Counted from the stretch's first letter, positions 35,216-44,461 are shown. The stretch is 64,000 bases of DNA from an uncultured bacterium (GCA_947493945.1 CANLSR010000007.1:122872-186871); one strand, 5' to 3'. Made by a program: numbers and translations. Notes: generated by a model not told the origin, from the sequence alone.

Positions 35216-35346
35216 GGAGCCCCAGAGGCCGGCACGGCGCTCGGCGCCGGCGCGGAGGGGCGCCGCCAGCCGAGCGCGCCGGCCCCGGGCGCGCCGCCAG
35301 CCGACCGTAGAACCAGAGTGGTCGGGCGCGGTATAGGCAATTCCCG

Positions 35347-35354
35347 TAGCTTCA
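35347..35354 (+). promoter_or_regulatory. Candidate -7 box of response regulator gene
   Basis: TAGCTTCA lies 31 nt before the ATG at 35386; it matches TAnnTT and belongs to the series seen across the window. Confidence 0.4.
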
Positions 35355-35385
35355 CGGACCCCTCATCCATCCAGCCGCTCGCCCT

Positions 35386-36090
35386 ATGGCCACCTCCACG
35401 CCCCAAGAGATCACGATCCTCGTCGTCGACGATGAGGAGGACGTTGTCGAGATCATCTCCCACTTTCTCCGCGAGGAGGGCTACAACGTGCTCACGGCCC
35501 ACGACGCCGACGAGGCGCTCTCGAAGGCCAACTCCGACGTCGACGCCATCCTGCTCGACGTGATGCTGCCGGGCATGAGCGGGTTCGAGATCGCCAAGCG
35601 TCTGCGGGGCCGCGTCGAGACGGAGAAGATCCCGATCATCATGCTGACGGCCAAGACCGAGGAGACCGACCAGCTGGAGGGGCTCGCCAACGCCGACCAG
35701 TACCTCACCAAGCCCGTCTCGCCCCAGGTGGTCCTCGCCAACATCCGCGCCGTGCTGCGCCGGACGGGCACCGAGGAGAGCAAGACGCTCTCGGTCGCCG
35801 GCCTCACGATCTACGAGGACGAGTACCGCGCCACGCTCGACGGCGACGACCTGGGCCTGACGCTGACCGAGTTCGAACTGCTCCGCTACCTCGTCCGCCA
35901 CCCGCGCAAGGCGTTCACCCGCCAGCAGCTGCTGGAGACGATCTGGAAGGACGCCATGATGGTGACCGAGCGGACCGTCGACGCCCACATCAAGAACCTG
36001 CGCGAGAAGCTGGGCGAGTTCGCCAAGCACATCCAGACCGTCCGCGGCGTCGGCTACCGGTTCGTGGAGGAGGCCGAGACCGACGCGTAG
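35386..36090 (+). CDS. OmpR/PhoB-family response regulator
   Basis: The 234-residue transcription factor has a receiver domain (ITILVVDDEEDVVEI) with phospho-acceptor Asp58 in ILLDVMLPG, Thr88 and Lys109 (YLTKP), and a C-terminal winged helix (LTLTEFELLRYLVRHP, TERTVDAHIKNLREKLG, GVGYRFVEE). It is followed 87 nt downstream by a sensor kinase gene, its likely partner. The regulon is unknown; PhoB-like phosphate control is possible but not shown. Confidence 0.95.
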   Translation: MATSTPQEITILVVDDEEDVVEIISHFLREEGYNVLTAHDADEALSKANSDVDAILLDVMLPGMSGFEIAKRLRGRVETEKIPIIMLTAKTEETDQLEGLANADQYLTKPVSPQVVLANIRAVLRRTGTEESKTLSVAGLTIYEDEYRATLDGDDLGLTLTEFELLRYLVRHPRKAFTRQQLLETIWKDAMMVTERTVDAHIKNLREKLGEFAKHIQTVRGVGYRFVEEAETDA

Positions 36091-36177
36091 TCGTAGAGGG
36101 GGGTAGGGAATGCGGGACGAGGGGTAGGCACCCCCTCGTCCCGCGTCCCGTCACCATCCCACATCCCTCCGATCCCC

Positions 36178-37671
36178 ATGCGCTGGCGAGACGTCCGACA
36201 ACTGGTGTACCCGCGTCGGGCCTCGATCCAGACGTGGATGATGCTCACGTTCGCCCTGTTCGTGGGGCTGGCGGTGCTGGGCGTGGGGCTGTACTCGTTC
36301 CTGATCCTGCGCGGCCAGGTCAACGACGCCGCGCGCGAGACGCTGCGCGGCGAGGCCGAGCGGCTGGCGGTCCAGCTCGAGGCCGAGCCCGACCGGGGCG
36401 CCATGCTGGACATGAGCCGGCAGATCGCCCAGCTGGCCCAGATCGAGGTCACCGTCGCCACGCGCGACGAGGTGATCGGCGACTTCGGCGTCTCGCCCGA
36501 GGGCCCGGTGCCCGACGCCCCCTTCTTCGGCCGCCCCGAAGTGACCGAGGCGCTCGCGGCGGCCGACCACGTCGGGTTCGCCGAGCGCGACGGGGTGGAC
36601 GGGACGCGGCTCTACGTGGCCCTCTTCCGCCCCCAGACGGGCCTGATGGTGCGCGTGGGCGAGCCAGTGCCCGGCCTGCTCCGCGCCATCCAGTCGCTCC
36701 AGGCCATGCTGGCGTTTAGCCTGGTGCTCGCGCTCCTGACGGCGCTCGTGGGCGCCTGGATCGCCGCCCGCCAGGTGAGCCGGCCGCTGCGCGCGATCAC
36801 GCGGAGCGCCCAGAAGATCAACGAGGGCGACCTCGACGGCCGGATCCACGTCAAGACGCGGGCGACCGAGTTCCAGGACCTCACGCGGAGCCTCAACCTC
36901 ATGGCCGGCCGCTTCCGCGCCGACATCCACGAGCTCCAGCGGATGCAGCGGGTCCAGAACGAGTTTATCGGCAACGTGTCGCACGAGGTCAAAAACCCGA
37001 TCTTCGCCGTCTTCGGCTACCTCGAAGCCCTGAGGTCCGACACGTTGCCGACGGCCCAGCGCAAGCGCTACGCCCAGAAAGGGCTGGCCAACCTGCAGCG
37101 GCTCAACAGCCTGTTCTCGGACCTGATCGAGATCGCCAGGCTGGAGTACCGGGAGGACCTGATCCGGCCGACGGAGTTCAACGTCCAGGAGCTGATCGAG
37201 GAGGTGGGCGAGATGCTCGAGCCCAAGGCCGAGGCCCAGGGCCTGGAGTTCAGCTACGACAACGACCCGCTGGCGGTCGTCGCCGACCGCAACCGGATCC
37301 GCCAGGTGCTCACCAACCTGATGGACAACGCCATCGCGTACTCGGGCGAGGGCTCGGTCCGCTGCCGGATGCGGCGCCACCTCGACCACGCGCGCATCGA
37401 GGTGGTCGACACCGGCCGCGGCATCCCCGACGAGCACCTCGACCGCATCTTCGACCGCTTTTACCGCGTCGACACGGCGCGGAGCCGCAAGGACGGCGGC
37501 ACGGGCCTGGGGCTGGCCATCGTCAGGCAGATCCTGGAGGCGCATGGCCAGACGATCCAGGTCGAGAGCACCAAGGGCCGCGGCACGCGGTTCTGGTTCG
37601 AGCTGCCGCTGGCGACCGCCGAGGCCGCCGGGGGCGGCGTGGCAGCCGGGCTGGAGGAGAGCGCCGTCTAG
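36178..37671 (+). CDS. Sensor histidine kinase (PhoR-like)
   Basis: The 497-residue kinase has two membrane segments (about residues 20-43 and 178-198) around a 135-residue periplasmic sensor, a HAMP domain (RQVSRPLRAITRSAQKI), a HisKA domain with His269 in GNVSHEVKNPI, and an HATPase domain with NLMDNAIAYS, DTGRGIP and GGTGLGLAI. It probably phosphorylates the regulator encoded just upstream. The signal is unknown. Confidence 0.95.
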   Translation: MRWRDVRQLVYPRRASIQTWMMLTFALFVGLAVLGVGLYSFLILRGQVNDAARETLRGEAERLAVQLEAEPDRGAMLDMSRQIAQLAQIEVTVATRDEVIGDFGVSPEGPVPDAPFFGRPEVTEALAAADHVGFAERDGVDGTRLYVALFRPQTGLMVRVGEPVPGLLRAIQSLQAMLAFSLVLALLTALVGAWIAARQVSRPLRAITRSAQKINEGDLDGRIHVKTRATEFQDLTRSLNLMAGRFRADIHELQRMQRVQNEFIGNVSHEVKNPIFAVFGYLEALRSDTLPTAQRKRYAQKGLANLQRLNSLFSDLIEIARLEYREDLIRPTEFNVQELIEEVGEMLEPKAEAQGLEFSYDNDPLAVVADRNRIRQVLTNLMDNAIAYSGEGSVRCRMRRHLDHARIEVVDTGRGIPDEHLDRIFDRFYRVDTARSRKDGGTGLGLAIVRQILEAHGQTIQVESTKGRGTRFWFELPLATAEAAGGGVAAGLEESAV

Positions 37672-37811
37672 CGACGGCCCGCCCGCGGCCACCGCCGGTC
37701 TGGTCCGGGTCTGAGGGACGGTCGGGGTGCCGGCGTCGGCGTGGGGAGGGCGCGGAGAGTCCGGGCCCCAGATCCCAGGGCGGCGCCAACCCGTGGCGCG
37801 GTGCCTTCCAC

Positions 37812-37838
37812 GTGGAGACCCGCCGCGGCGGGGAGCCT
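37812..37838. repeat. GTGGAGACCCGCC / GGCGGGGAGCC palindromic repeat
   Basis: A degenerate member of the GTAGAGACGCC family in the gap before the E1 gene. Confidence 0.5.
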
Positions 37839-37895
37839 CCGCAGGCCCCCCGCGTATCTTCGCCCTACTCCTTGTTGTCCAACCGCCCTACACCG

Positions 37896-40535
37896 ATGGC
37901 CCTCGACGAACCCGCCTCCAACACTGACGAGACCCGCCCCCGGTTTACCACGCGCACCTTCCTGCGGCCCGACGGCGAGCCGGGCGACGGGGCCTCGGGC
38001 GGGCTCCCCGACGAGTCGTTCGGGACGAGCGAGATCGACGACGACGCGCTCGATGCCATCGTCCAGAACGCGACGCCGGAGCCGGCCTTCGTCTGGGCGG
38101 CCGACGACCTGGCCGCGTCCGAGCCGGCCTTGGAGACGGCCGACCCGAGCGAGTTCGAGACGGCCGCTGGCGACTCGGCGCCGGGCGGCCTCGGCTCGGC
38201 ACTGACGGCGGCGGGCGCCGACGTGCTCGGCGCGCTGGCGGACGTCGTCGGCGCCGAGCCTGAGGCCTCGACTGACGCCGAGGCGGAGATGGAGTCGCCG
38301 GCCGGCGCCGGCCGCCAGCCGAGCGCGGGCGGGCCGGGTGCGGGCGGGCCGGGCGCGGAGGGGCCGGACGGCGACCTGGACAACGTGCCGCACGACGCCG
38401 AGGAGACGACGGCGGAAGTGGACCAGGCCTTCGAGACCGAGACCGACGTCGACAAGGCGGACGGGCCGGGGCCGGACCACGTCGAGGGCGACCTGGACGT
38501 GGCGACGCTGGGGCCGGACGACTTCGAGGCGGACGAGCTCAAGGCCGTCCTGCGGACGATGCTGACCTCGCGCCGCTTGGACGAGAAGATGCTGACGCTG
38601 CTCAAGCAGGGCAAGGGCTTTTTCCACATCGGCTCGGCGGGCCACGAGGCGAGCCAGATCGCCGTCGCCAGCCAGTTCGAGGGCGGCAAGGACTGGTTCT
38701 GCTTCTACTACCGCGACCTGGGCACGGCGCTCCAGGTGGGCGTGACGCCGGCCGAGATCCTGCGCGCGCACTTTGGCAAGCCGTCCGACCCGTTCGGCGG
38801 CGGGCGCCAGATGCCGGAGCACTTCGGCCACCGCGGGCTCAACATCATGAGCACGTCGTCGTCGGTGGGCGCGCAGTACGTGCCGGCGGTCGGCTTCGGG
38901 CTCTCGATCCAGAAGGACCGCCAGCGCGACGGCGACGACGGGCCGACGCTGGCCGTCTACACGTCGGGCGGCGAGGGCTCGACGAGCCAGGGCGCCTTCC
39001 ACGAGGCGCTCAACTGGGCCGCGCGCGAGACGCTGCCCGTCCTGTTCCACATCCAGGACAACGGCTACGCGATCTCGGTCCCGGTCGCGGAGCAGACCGC
39101 CGGCGGCTCGATCTGGTCGCTGTTGGGCGGCTACGACGGGCTCAAGCGGATCCGCTACGACGGCACGGATTACTTCCAGTCCATCGCCGCCGCGCGTGCC
39201 GCGATGGAGCACATCCGCGCCGGAAACGGGCCGGTCGCGCTCCACGCCGACGTCGTCCGCCTCTTCCCGCACTCGTCCTCGGACGACCACCGCAAGTACC
39301 GCGAGACGGCGTCCATCGACGCCGACGCGGCGCGCGACCCGCTCGCCCGACTGATCCGCCAGCTGGTCGAGGCCGGCGTCGTGACGGACGACGAGGTGGA
39401 GGCGATGCGCGCCGAGATCGCCGCCGAGATCGACCGGACGGCACGCGAGGTCGAGGCCGAGCCCAACCCGGACCCGGCGACCGCCACCGACCACGTCTAC
39501 TACGAGGGCGAGGACACGCGCGCCTACGAGACCGACGGCGAGGCGGGCGAGCTGATCGTGATGGTGGACGCCATCAACCACGCCCTGGACGAGGAGATGG
39601 ACCGCGACGAGCGGGTGCTGGTCTACGGCGAGGACGTCGGCGGCGGCAAGGGCGGCGTGTTTACCGCCACGCGCGGGCTCACCGAGAAGCACGGCCGCGA
39701 CCGCTGCTTCAACAGCCCGCTCGCCGAGCACTCGATCGTCGGCAGCGCCGTCGGGCTGGCGGCGTCCGGCTACATGCCCGTCGTCGAGATCCAGTTTGCC
39801 GACTACATCTGGCCGGCGATGCAGCCGCTCCGCAACCAGGTGGCGTCGATGCGCTACCGCTCCAACGGCGAGTGGGCCAACCCGATGGTGGTCCGCGTGC
39901 CGTGCGGCGGCTACATCCACGGCGGCCTGTGCCACAGCCAGAACGTCGAGGCCATGTTCGGCCACTGGCCGGGCCTGCAGGTGGTGATGCCGTCCAACGC
40001 GGCCGACGCCAAGGGCCTGCTCAAGAGCGCCATCCGCGGCCAGGACCCCGTGATCTTCCTGGAGCACAAGGCGCTCTACCGCCAGGGGCCGGCGCGGCGA
40101 CCGGAGCCCCACGCCGACTACCTCGTGCCGTTCGGCAAGGCGGCCGTCGCTCGCGAGGGGGCCGACCTGACGATCGTGACCTGGGGCGCCATCGTCTACA
40201 AGGCGCTCAACGCGGCCAAGGCGCTGGAGCGCGAGGGCGTGTCGGTCGAGGTCATCGACGTGCGCTCGATCCTGCCGTTCGACACCGAAACGGTGCTGGC
40301 GTCGGCGCGCAAGACGGGCCGCGTGCTGGTGGCCTACGAGGACCACGAGTTCATGGGCTTCGGCGCCGAGATCGCCGCCCAGATCTCGGACGGCGCCTTC
40401 GGCCACCTCGACGCGCCGGTCAAGCGCGTGGCCGGCGCCTTCTCGTCCATCCCCTACGCCGACGCGCTCGAAACCGCCGTCCTGCCCCAGGACGACGACG
40501 TGCTGGAGGGCGCCCGCGCGGTGCTGGCGTATTGA
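37896..40535 (+). CDS. Fused E1 alpha-beta 2-oxoacid dehydrogenase with acidic N-terminal extension
   Basis: The 879-residue protein is the thiamine-dependent E1 of a branched-chain or pyruvate-type dehydrogenase complex, with alpha and beta subunits in one chain. Alpha starts near residue 212 (ADELKAVLRTMLTSRRLDEKM) and has the ThDP motif TSGGEGSTSQGAFHEALNW ... NGYAIS and the loop HSSSDDHRKYR. Beta starts near 550 (ELIVMVDAINHALDEEM) with VYGEDVGGGKGGVF and PLAEHSIVGSAVG. Residues 1-210 are Asp/Glu/Gly/Ala-rich low complexity with no known domain. E2 and E3 are not in the window, so the substrate is undecided. Confidence 0.93.
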   Translation: MALDEPASNTDETRPRFTTRTFLRPDGEPGDGASGGLPDESFGTSEIDDDALDAIVQNATPEPAFVWAADDLAASEPALETADPSEFETAAGDSAPGGLGSALTAAGADVLGALADVVGAEPEASTDAEAEMESPAGAGRQPSAGGPGAGGPGAEGPDGDLDNVPHDAEETTAEVDQAFETETDVDKADGPGPDHVEGDLDVATLGPDDFEADELKAVLRTMLTSRRLDEKMLTLLKQGKGFFHIGSAGHEASQIAVASQFEGGKDWFCFYYRDLGTALQVGVTPAEILRAHFGKPSDPFGGGRQMPEHFGHRGLNIMSTSSSVGAQYVPAVGFGLSIQKDRQRDGDDGPTLAVYTSGGEGSTSQGAFHEALNWAARETLPVLFHIQDNGYAISVPVAEQTAGGSIWSLLGGYDGLKRIRYDGTDYFQSIAAARAAMEHIRAGNGPVALHADVVRLFPHSSSDDHRKYRETASIDADAARDPLARLIRQLVEAGVVTDDEVEAMRAEIAAEIDRTAREVEAEPNPDPATATDHVYYEGEDTRAYETDGEAGELIVMVDAINHALDEEMDRDERVLVYGEDVGGGKGGVFTATRGLTEKHGRDRCFNSPLAEHSIVGSAVGLAASGYMPVVEIQFADYIWPAMQPLRNQVASMRYRSNGEWANPMVVRVPCGGYIHGGLCHSQNVEAMFGHWPGLQVVMPSNAADAKGLLKSAIRGQDPVIFLEHKALYRQGPARRPEPHADYLVPFGKAAVAREGADLTIVTWGAIVYKALNAAKALEREGVSVEVIDVRSILPFDTETVLASARKTGRVLVAYEDHEFMGFGAEIAAQISDGAFGHLDAPVKRVAGAFSSIPYADALETAVLPQDDDVLEGARAVLAY

Positions 40536-40559
40536 TCGGGCCGGCCGTTTGCCATCCAT

Positions 40560-40588
40560 GTGGAGACGCCACGCCGTGGCGTCTCTAC
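40560..40588. repeat. GTAGAGACGCCAC-type palindromic repeat, best copy
   Basis: GGAGACGCCAC and GTGGCGTCTC arms with a CGCC-type loop form a nearly perfect hairpin between the E1 gene and the DUF1573 gene. It is the most complete of the six copies. Confidence 0.75.
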
Positions 40589-40602
40589 GATTCTTGATTC
40601 CG

Positions 40603-41316
40603 ATGCGACTCCTTCTCGTCCCGCTCGTCCTGATGGCGGCGCTCACCGCCAGCGCCCAGGGGCGGATGGCGTTCGACGCCGAGACGCACGACTTTGGTCG
40701 GCTGTCGGAAGAGGAGCCGGGGCGCCACACGTTCCGCTTTACCAACGTCGGCGACGCGCCGCTGTCGCTGGTCGAGGTCGAGAGCACGTGCGGGTGCACC
40801 GTCCCGGAGTTCACGCCAGGCGCGGTCGCGCCGGGCGAGACCGGCATCGTGGACGTCCGTTATGACACAGAGGGCCGGCCGGGACCGTTCGAGAGCGCCG
40901 TGCGCGTGGTGACAGACGGCGCCGAGCCCCAAGACGCCGTGCTCCGCATCTCGGGCGTCGTCCAGCCGGCGCTGGCCGCCAGCGGGACGCGCGTGGGGGC
41001 GCTGGCCTTCGAGACGGTGGACAAGGACCTGGGCGAGTTGGGGCCGGACGGCGTGCTCCAGACGTCGATCCAGTTTGCCAACGCCGGCGTCCGTCCGGTC
41101 CGCGTGGAGCGTGTCGAGGCGCCTGCCGGCGTCGAGGTGGTGTTTCCCAAGCGACCGGTGTTTCCCGACCACCTGGGCGGCCTGTTCGTCACGGCCGAGG
41201 AGCCCGGCGCGCTGGCGGTGGCCGGCGGCGAGATCGAGATCCCGCTGGCGCTCTACACCTCCGACCCCGACGAACCCGTCAAGCGGTTGCTGATCCGCGC
41301 GGTTTGGACTGAGTAA
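40603..41316 (+). CDS. DUF1573 secreted protein
   Basis: The 237-residue product begins with a signal peptide (MRLLLVPLVLMAALTASAQG). The DUF1573 core is THDFGRLSEEEPGRHTFRFTNVGDAPL followed by EVESTCGCTVPEF; a second related beta-sandwich follows (DLGELGPDGVLQTSIQFANAGVRPVRV). Such proteins are common in Bacteroidota and have no established function; the CGC cysteines are conserved. The DUF547 gene follows 30 nt downstream on the same strand. Confidence 0.92.
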   Translation: MRLLLVPLVLMAALTASAQGRMAFDAETHDFGRLSEEEPGRHTFRFTNVGDAPLSLVEVESTCGCTVPEFTPGAVAPGETGIVDVRYDTEGRPGPFESAVRVVTDGAEPQDAVLRISGVVQPALAASGTRVGALAFETVDKDLGELGPDGVLQTSIQFANAGVRPVRVERVEAPAGVEVVFPKRPVFPDHLGGLFVTAEEPGALAVAGGEIEIPLALYTSDPDEPVKRLLIRAVWTE

Positions 41317-41346
41317 GACCGAGCGTGTTGGGTGCGTTGAGAGCCC

Positions 41347-42180
41347 ATGACTGGCCTTCTTCGCTCTACCCATTTTTTGCTCACTGCTCTGGCGTTTACC
41401 GCGCTGGCATCCGCATTTGCTCAGCCCGCCGTTGAGGAGCCGCTCGACCGAGTGCTGGCGGGCGTCGTCGGCATCGACGGTCGGGTCGACTATGATCGGT
41501 TGGCGTCTCGGTACCGCGACGACCTGGACGCGGCGCTGGCGGCCGTCGCTCTGCAGGACCCGGCGGCACTTCGCTCGGACGGTCAGAAAACGGCGTTCCT
41601 GATCAACGCCTACAACGCCCAAGTGCTGGCGCGCGTGCTGGCCTTGCCGGGCGCCAGAAATCTAGAGCGTCAGGACCTGTTCGACGAGTTTTTCCAGCGG
41701 CCCGTCCGCGTCGCTGGCCAGTCGATGACGTTGAACCAGCTGGAGCACGGCGTCCTGCGCCGCCAGTCGCGCGTGGACGGCGCCGCGGTCCCGGCTGGGC
41801 TCCGAGCGCTTCGCCCGAGCCGCGTCGACTACCGGATCCACGCAGCTCTAAACTGCGCCGCCGTGTCGTGCCCGCCGCTCCGGCGCCGCGCCTTCCGTGC
41901 GTCGACCCTCGGCCGCGACCTCGACGCGGCGTTCTCCGCCTTTGCGGCCTCTCCGCGCGCCGCGAGGTTGGACGGCGGTCGCCTGGTCCTGTCGTCCCTG
42001 TTCGACTGGTTCGCCGACGACTTCGAGGCCGGCGGCCGCCGCGTGGGCGACGTGGTCGTCGGCGCGGGCGGGGGGCGCTCGGCCGCGATCCGGTCTCGGC
42101 TGGCGAGCCGGTCGGCGGCGTCGCTCCGCCGCGACCCGTCCGTCCGCTTCGAGTACGACTGGACGGTCAACCGGCGGTGA
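41347..42180 (+). CDS. DUF547 secreted protein
   Basis: The 277-residue product has a signal peptide (THFLLTALAFTALASAFAQ) and the DUF547 core: KTAFLINAYNAQVLARVL, FFQRPVRVAGQSMTLNQLEHGVLR, RVDYRIHAALNCAAVSCPPLRRRAF and LSSLFDWFADDFE. The NCAAVSCPPL motif is diagnostic. Function of the family is unknown. It probably forms a two-gene unit with the DUF1573 gene. Confidence 0.93.
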   Translation: MTGLLRSTHFLLTALAFTALASAFAQPAVEEPLDRVLAGVVGIDGRVDYDRLASRYRDDLDAALAAVALQDPAALRSDGQKTAFLINAYNAQVLARVLALPGARNLERQDLFDEFFQRPVRVAGQSMTLNQLEHGVLRRQSRVDGAAVPAGLRALRPSRVDYRIHAALNCAAVSCPPLRRRAFRASTLGRDLDAAFSAFAASPRAARLDGGRLVLSSLFDWFADDFEAGGRRVGDVVVGAGGGRSAAIRSRLASRSAASLRRDPSVRFEYDWTVNRR

Positions 42181-42286
42181 GCTCGCCGCGCGCTGGCGGC
42201 GGTCGTCGGCGGCGGGGGCGGGCCTCACGTTCTGGCCACGCGGTCCGCCAGCCGGTCGGGGCGGATCGCCCGCCGGTCGTTGGGCG

Positions 42287-42294
42287 TAGGTTCG
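42287..42294 (+). promoter_or_regulatory. Candidate -7 box of 44-residue membrane protein gene
   Basis: TAGGTTCG lies 20 nt before the ATG at 42315. No -33 TTG at the expected spacing. Confidence 0.4.
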
Positions 42295-42314
42295 GGCACG
42301 CTCCTCACACCCCC

Positions 42315-42449
42315 ATGCTCGCTCTTCTGCTCGCCCCGACCCCCGAGGGCTACGGCGTCGGCCTCGAATGGCTGGTCTACTTCAGCTTCTTGGCCCCCGT
42401 CGTCGTGCTCGCCGCCATCTGGTGGCTCGGCAGCCGCCGGACGGTCTAG
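42315..42449 (+). CDS. Small single-pass membrane protein
   Basis: This 44-residue frame encodes MLALLLAPTPEGYGVGLEWL followed by a membrane segment (VYFSFLAPVVVLAAIWWLG) and a basic tail SRRTV, giving an N-out/C-in topology by the positive-inside rule. Support for a real gene: a -7 box just upstream, codon usage in keeping with the window, and a strong hairpin after the stop. I know of no named family; a respiratory-complex or transporter accessory peptide is possible. Confidence 0.6.
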   Translation: MLALLLAPTPEGYGVGLEWLVYFSFLAPVVVLAAIWWLGSRRTV

Positions 42450-42481
42450 GCCCGCTCGCCCAGACGGCAGGCCCAAAATGT

Positions 42482-42515
42482 GAGCGCCGCGCCAGGGTCT
42501 CCCGGCGCGGCGCTC
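42482..42515. terminator. Bidirectional hairpin between convergent genes
   Basis: Perfect 12-bp arms GAGCGCCGCGCC and GGCGCGGCGCTC with a 10-nt loop lie between converging stops at 42449 and 42536. The minus-strand side is followed by ACATTTTGG, a weak U-tract. Confidence 0.7.
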
Positions 42516-42535
42516 GCGTGCAAACAGCCGTTGGC

Positions 42536-43414
42536 CTAGCCCTCGGCGCCCGGCTCAGCGTCTAGCTGGCCGATGTAGTGCTGGGCCCACCCGTGCCAGG
42601 CCTGGCCCTCGGTGATGGACCCGAAGGCGGCCCGAGCGGCGTCGGGGTTGCCGGCGTCCATCTGAGCCAGACCGAGCTGGATGTAGAACGCGGAGCGGTC
42701 GGCCTGCCCCTCGCTAGCGGCCAGCGCCGTCTCGGCGTAGGGGACGGCGTCGGCGCCGCGGTCCATGGCGTTGAGCGCCTTGGCGTAGTAGAACGCGACC
42801 AGGTCCGGGTCGTAGCCGTCCATCCGAGCTTGCTCGAGCAAGGCGTAGGCGTCGGTGGCCTGGGCCATCGTGATCTCGTTGCCCGAGAGCATCTGGGTGG
42901 CCTGCTCGACCTTGTCAGCAGTGGCCGCGGCGGCCTCGTTCTGCTGGGCGGCCTCGGCCGCGGCGGAGCGGGCCGTGATGGCCTCGGTCACCTGGTCCAG
43001 CCCGCGGCGCGCGGCCGTCTGGATGTCGCTCGCGTTGGCGGCGTCGGACGTCTCCGCCATGGCGACGGCCGACTCGAACGCGTTCCGCGCGTCCTCCAGG
43101 CGCCCCAGGCGCGTCAAGACCTGGGCGCGTCCCAGGCCGGCCGGCGCGTAGGACTCGCCGTAGAGCAGGGCCTCCTCGTACTTGAGGAGCGACTCTTCGA
43201 GGTTGTCGGCGCGGTACAGGTCGAGGCCTTCGCGGTAGAGCTCTCGGGCGCGTTCCTCGCTCGGCTCAATGGCCGTGGACGACGAGTCGGCTGCGAGGGA
43301 GTCGATGGCGACCGAGTCGGCCGGCAGGACGGGCCTCTCGGCCGGAGTGGTCTGGGCGTTGGCCGTGCCGGCGAGTCCGAGAGCGAGAGCGGCGAAGAGT
43401 GCGGAGCGGGTCAT
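42536..43414 (-). CDS. TPR-repeat secreted protein
   Basis: The 292-residue product has a signal peptide (RSALFAALALGLAGTANAQ), then a short linker and TPR-like helical repeats: AREDLYREGLDLYRADN-type at residues 55-75, YAPAGLGRAQVLTRLGRLEDARNAF, YYAKALNAMDRGADAVPYAETAL and FYIQLGLAQMDAGNPDAARAAF. A Gln/Ala-rich helical segment (residues 130-180) interrupts the repeats. It is likely a periplasmic scaffold. A candidate -7 box is 38 nt upstream. Confidence 0.8.
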   Translation of the reverse strand: MTRSALFAALALGLAGTANAQTTPAERPVLPADSVAIDSLAADSSSTAIEPSEERARELYREGLDLYRADNLEESLLKYEEALLYGESYAPAGLGRAQVLTRLGRLEDARNAFESAVAMAETSDAANASDIQTAARRGLDQVTEAITARSAAAEAAQQNEAAAATADKVEQATQMLSGNEITMAQATDAYALLEQARMDGYDPDLVAFYYAKALNAMDRGADAVPYAETALAASEGQADRSAFYIQLGLAQMDAGNPDAARAAFGSITEGQAWHGWAQHYIGQLDAEPGAEG

Positions 43415-43451
43415 CCTGGGGTGGGGAGGGCGTCAGGGGGAGGACAGGCGG

Positions 43452-43459
43452 GAAAGGTA
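43452..43459 (-). promoter_or_regulatory. Candidate -7 box of TPR protein gene
   Basis: TACCTTTC on the minus strand matches TAnnTTTG at seven of eight positions and lies 37 nt before the ATG. Confidence 0.45.
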
Positions 43460-43696
43460 CAGAGGTCGTGCCAGGAAAGAGAACGGGGCAAAACGGGCGC
43501 TTCGTGCGCAGCCAGCGTCCAGAGATTCAGACACCTCCGTACGCCAGGAGCCCACGCAGGTGCCGCTGGCGGTCGGCTCGGCGAGCGAGGCCGTGCCGGT
43601 GCGGGCGCCCCGGCCTGCAGGGAGGCCCCCCTGCGCAGAGACACGCAGCAGAGCCCGGCGTTCCCGGCAGGCACACGGCCCGGCGGTCTGCCAGCG

Positions 43697-44452
43697 CTAG
43701 AAGTTGGGCAGGATGCCGACCTCGGCGCTGTAGCGGTCGATGATGTCCGCGGCCTCGGCGGGGTCGTCGGTGAGCGAGATCAGGTCGGGGTCGCCCGGGG
43801 AGATGTAGCCGCCCTCCAGCAGCGTGCTCCGGATCCAGTCGAGCAGGCCGCTCCAGTAGTCGGTGCCCATGAGCACGACGGGGAAGCGGGACGCCTTGCG
43901 CGTCTGGATCAGGGTCAGGCTCTCGAACAGCTCGTCCATCGTCCCGAAGCCGCCGGGCAGGACCACGTAGCCCTGGGCGTACTTCACGAACATGGTCTTG
44001 CGCGCGAAAAAGAACTCGAACGTCAGGTTGTGGTCCGGGTCCACGTAGGGGTTCACGTGTTGCTCGTGGGGCAGCGCGATGTTGAGCCCCACCGACACGC
44101 CGCCCGCCTCGCGGGCGCCCTGGTTCGCCGCCTGCATGATGCCCGGCCCGCCGCCCGTGATCACGGCGTAGCCCTTCTCGGCCAGCGCGCGGCCGACCGC
44201 GATCCCGAGGTCGTAGTACGGCGTGCCCGGCTGGGTCCGCGCCGACCCGAACACCGAGACGCTGGGGCCGACGTCGCCCAGCCGCTCGAAGCCCTCCACG
44301 AACTCGCTCATGATCCGGAACACCCGCCACGTGTCCTTGAGCCGCTGGTTCTGCCACCTGGCCATCTCGCGCGGCGACATGGCGCGGTCGGCTTGGAACG
44401 GAGTGGTCGTTCGCTGGCTCCCGTTGGGCTGGGGTAGGGGCGGGTGGGGCAT
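43697..44452 (-). CDS. LOG family protein (Rossmann-fold nucleotide hydrolase-like)
   Basis: The 251-residue product belongs to the LOG/'lysine decarboxylase-like' family. Key motifs are VSVFGSARTQPGTPYYDLG, AVITGGGPGIMQAANQGAREAGG, FFARKTMFVKYAQGYVVLPGGFGTMDELFE (the PGGxGTxxE signature) and VVLMGTDYW. Relatives hydrolyse nucleoside 5'-monophosphates such as cytokinin ribotides; bacterial roles are mostly unclear. ATG at 44452 is preferred; an upstream in-frame start at 44494 adds only an Ala/Pro-rich peptide. Confidence 0.92.
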   Translation of the reverse strand: MPHPPLPQPNGSQRTTTPFQADRAMSPREMARWQNQRLKDTWRVFRIMSEFVEGFERLGDVGPSVSVFGSARTQPGTPYYDLGIAVGRALAEKGYAVITGGGPGIMQAANQGAREAGGVSVGLNIALPHEQHVNPYVDPDHNLTFEFFFARKTMFVKYAQGYVVLPGGFGTMDELFESLTLIQTRKASRFPVVLMGTDYWSGLLDWIRSTLLEGGYISPGDPDLISLTDDPAEAADIIDRYSAEVGILPNF

Positions 44453-44461
44453 GGGCGTGCG

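Noticed and set aside
37668..40847. Long minus-strand open frame across the E1 fusion gene
   Set aside because: It runs antisense to well-conserved E1 motifs and crosses into the DUF1573 gene; a composition artefact.
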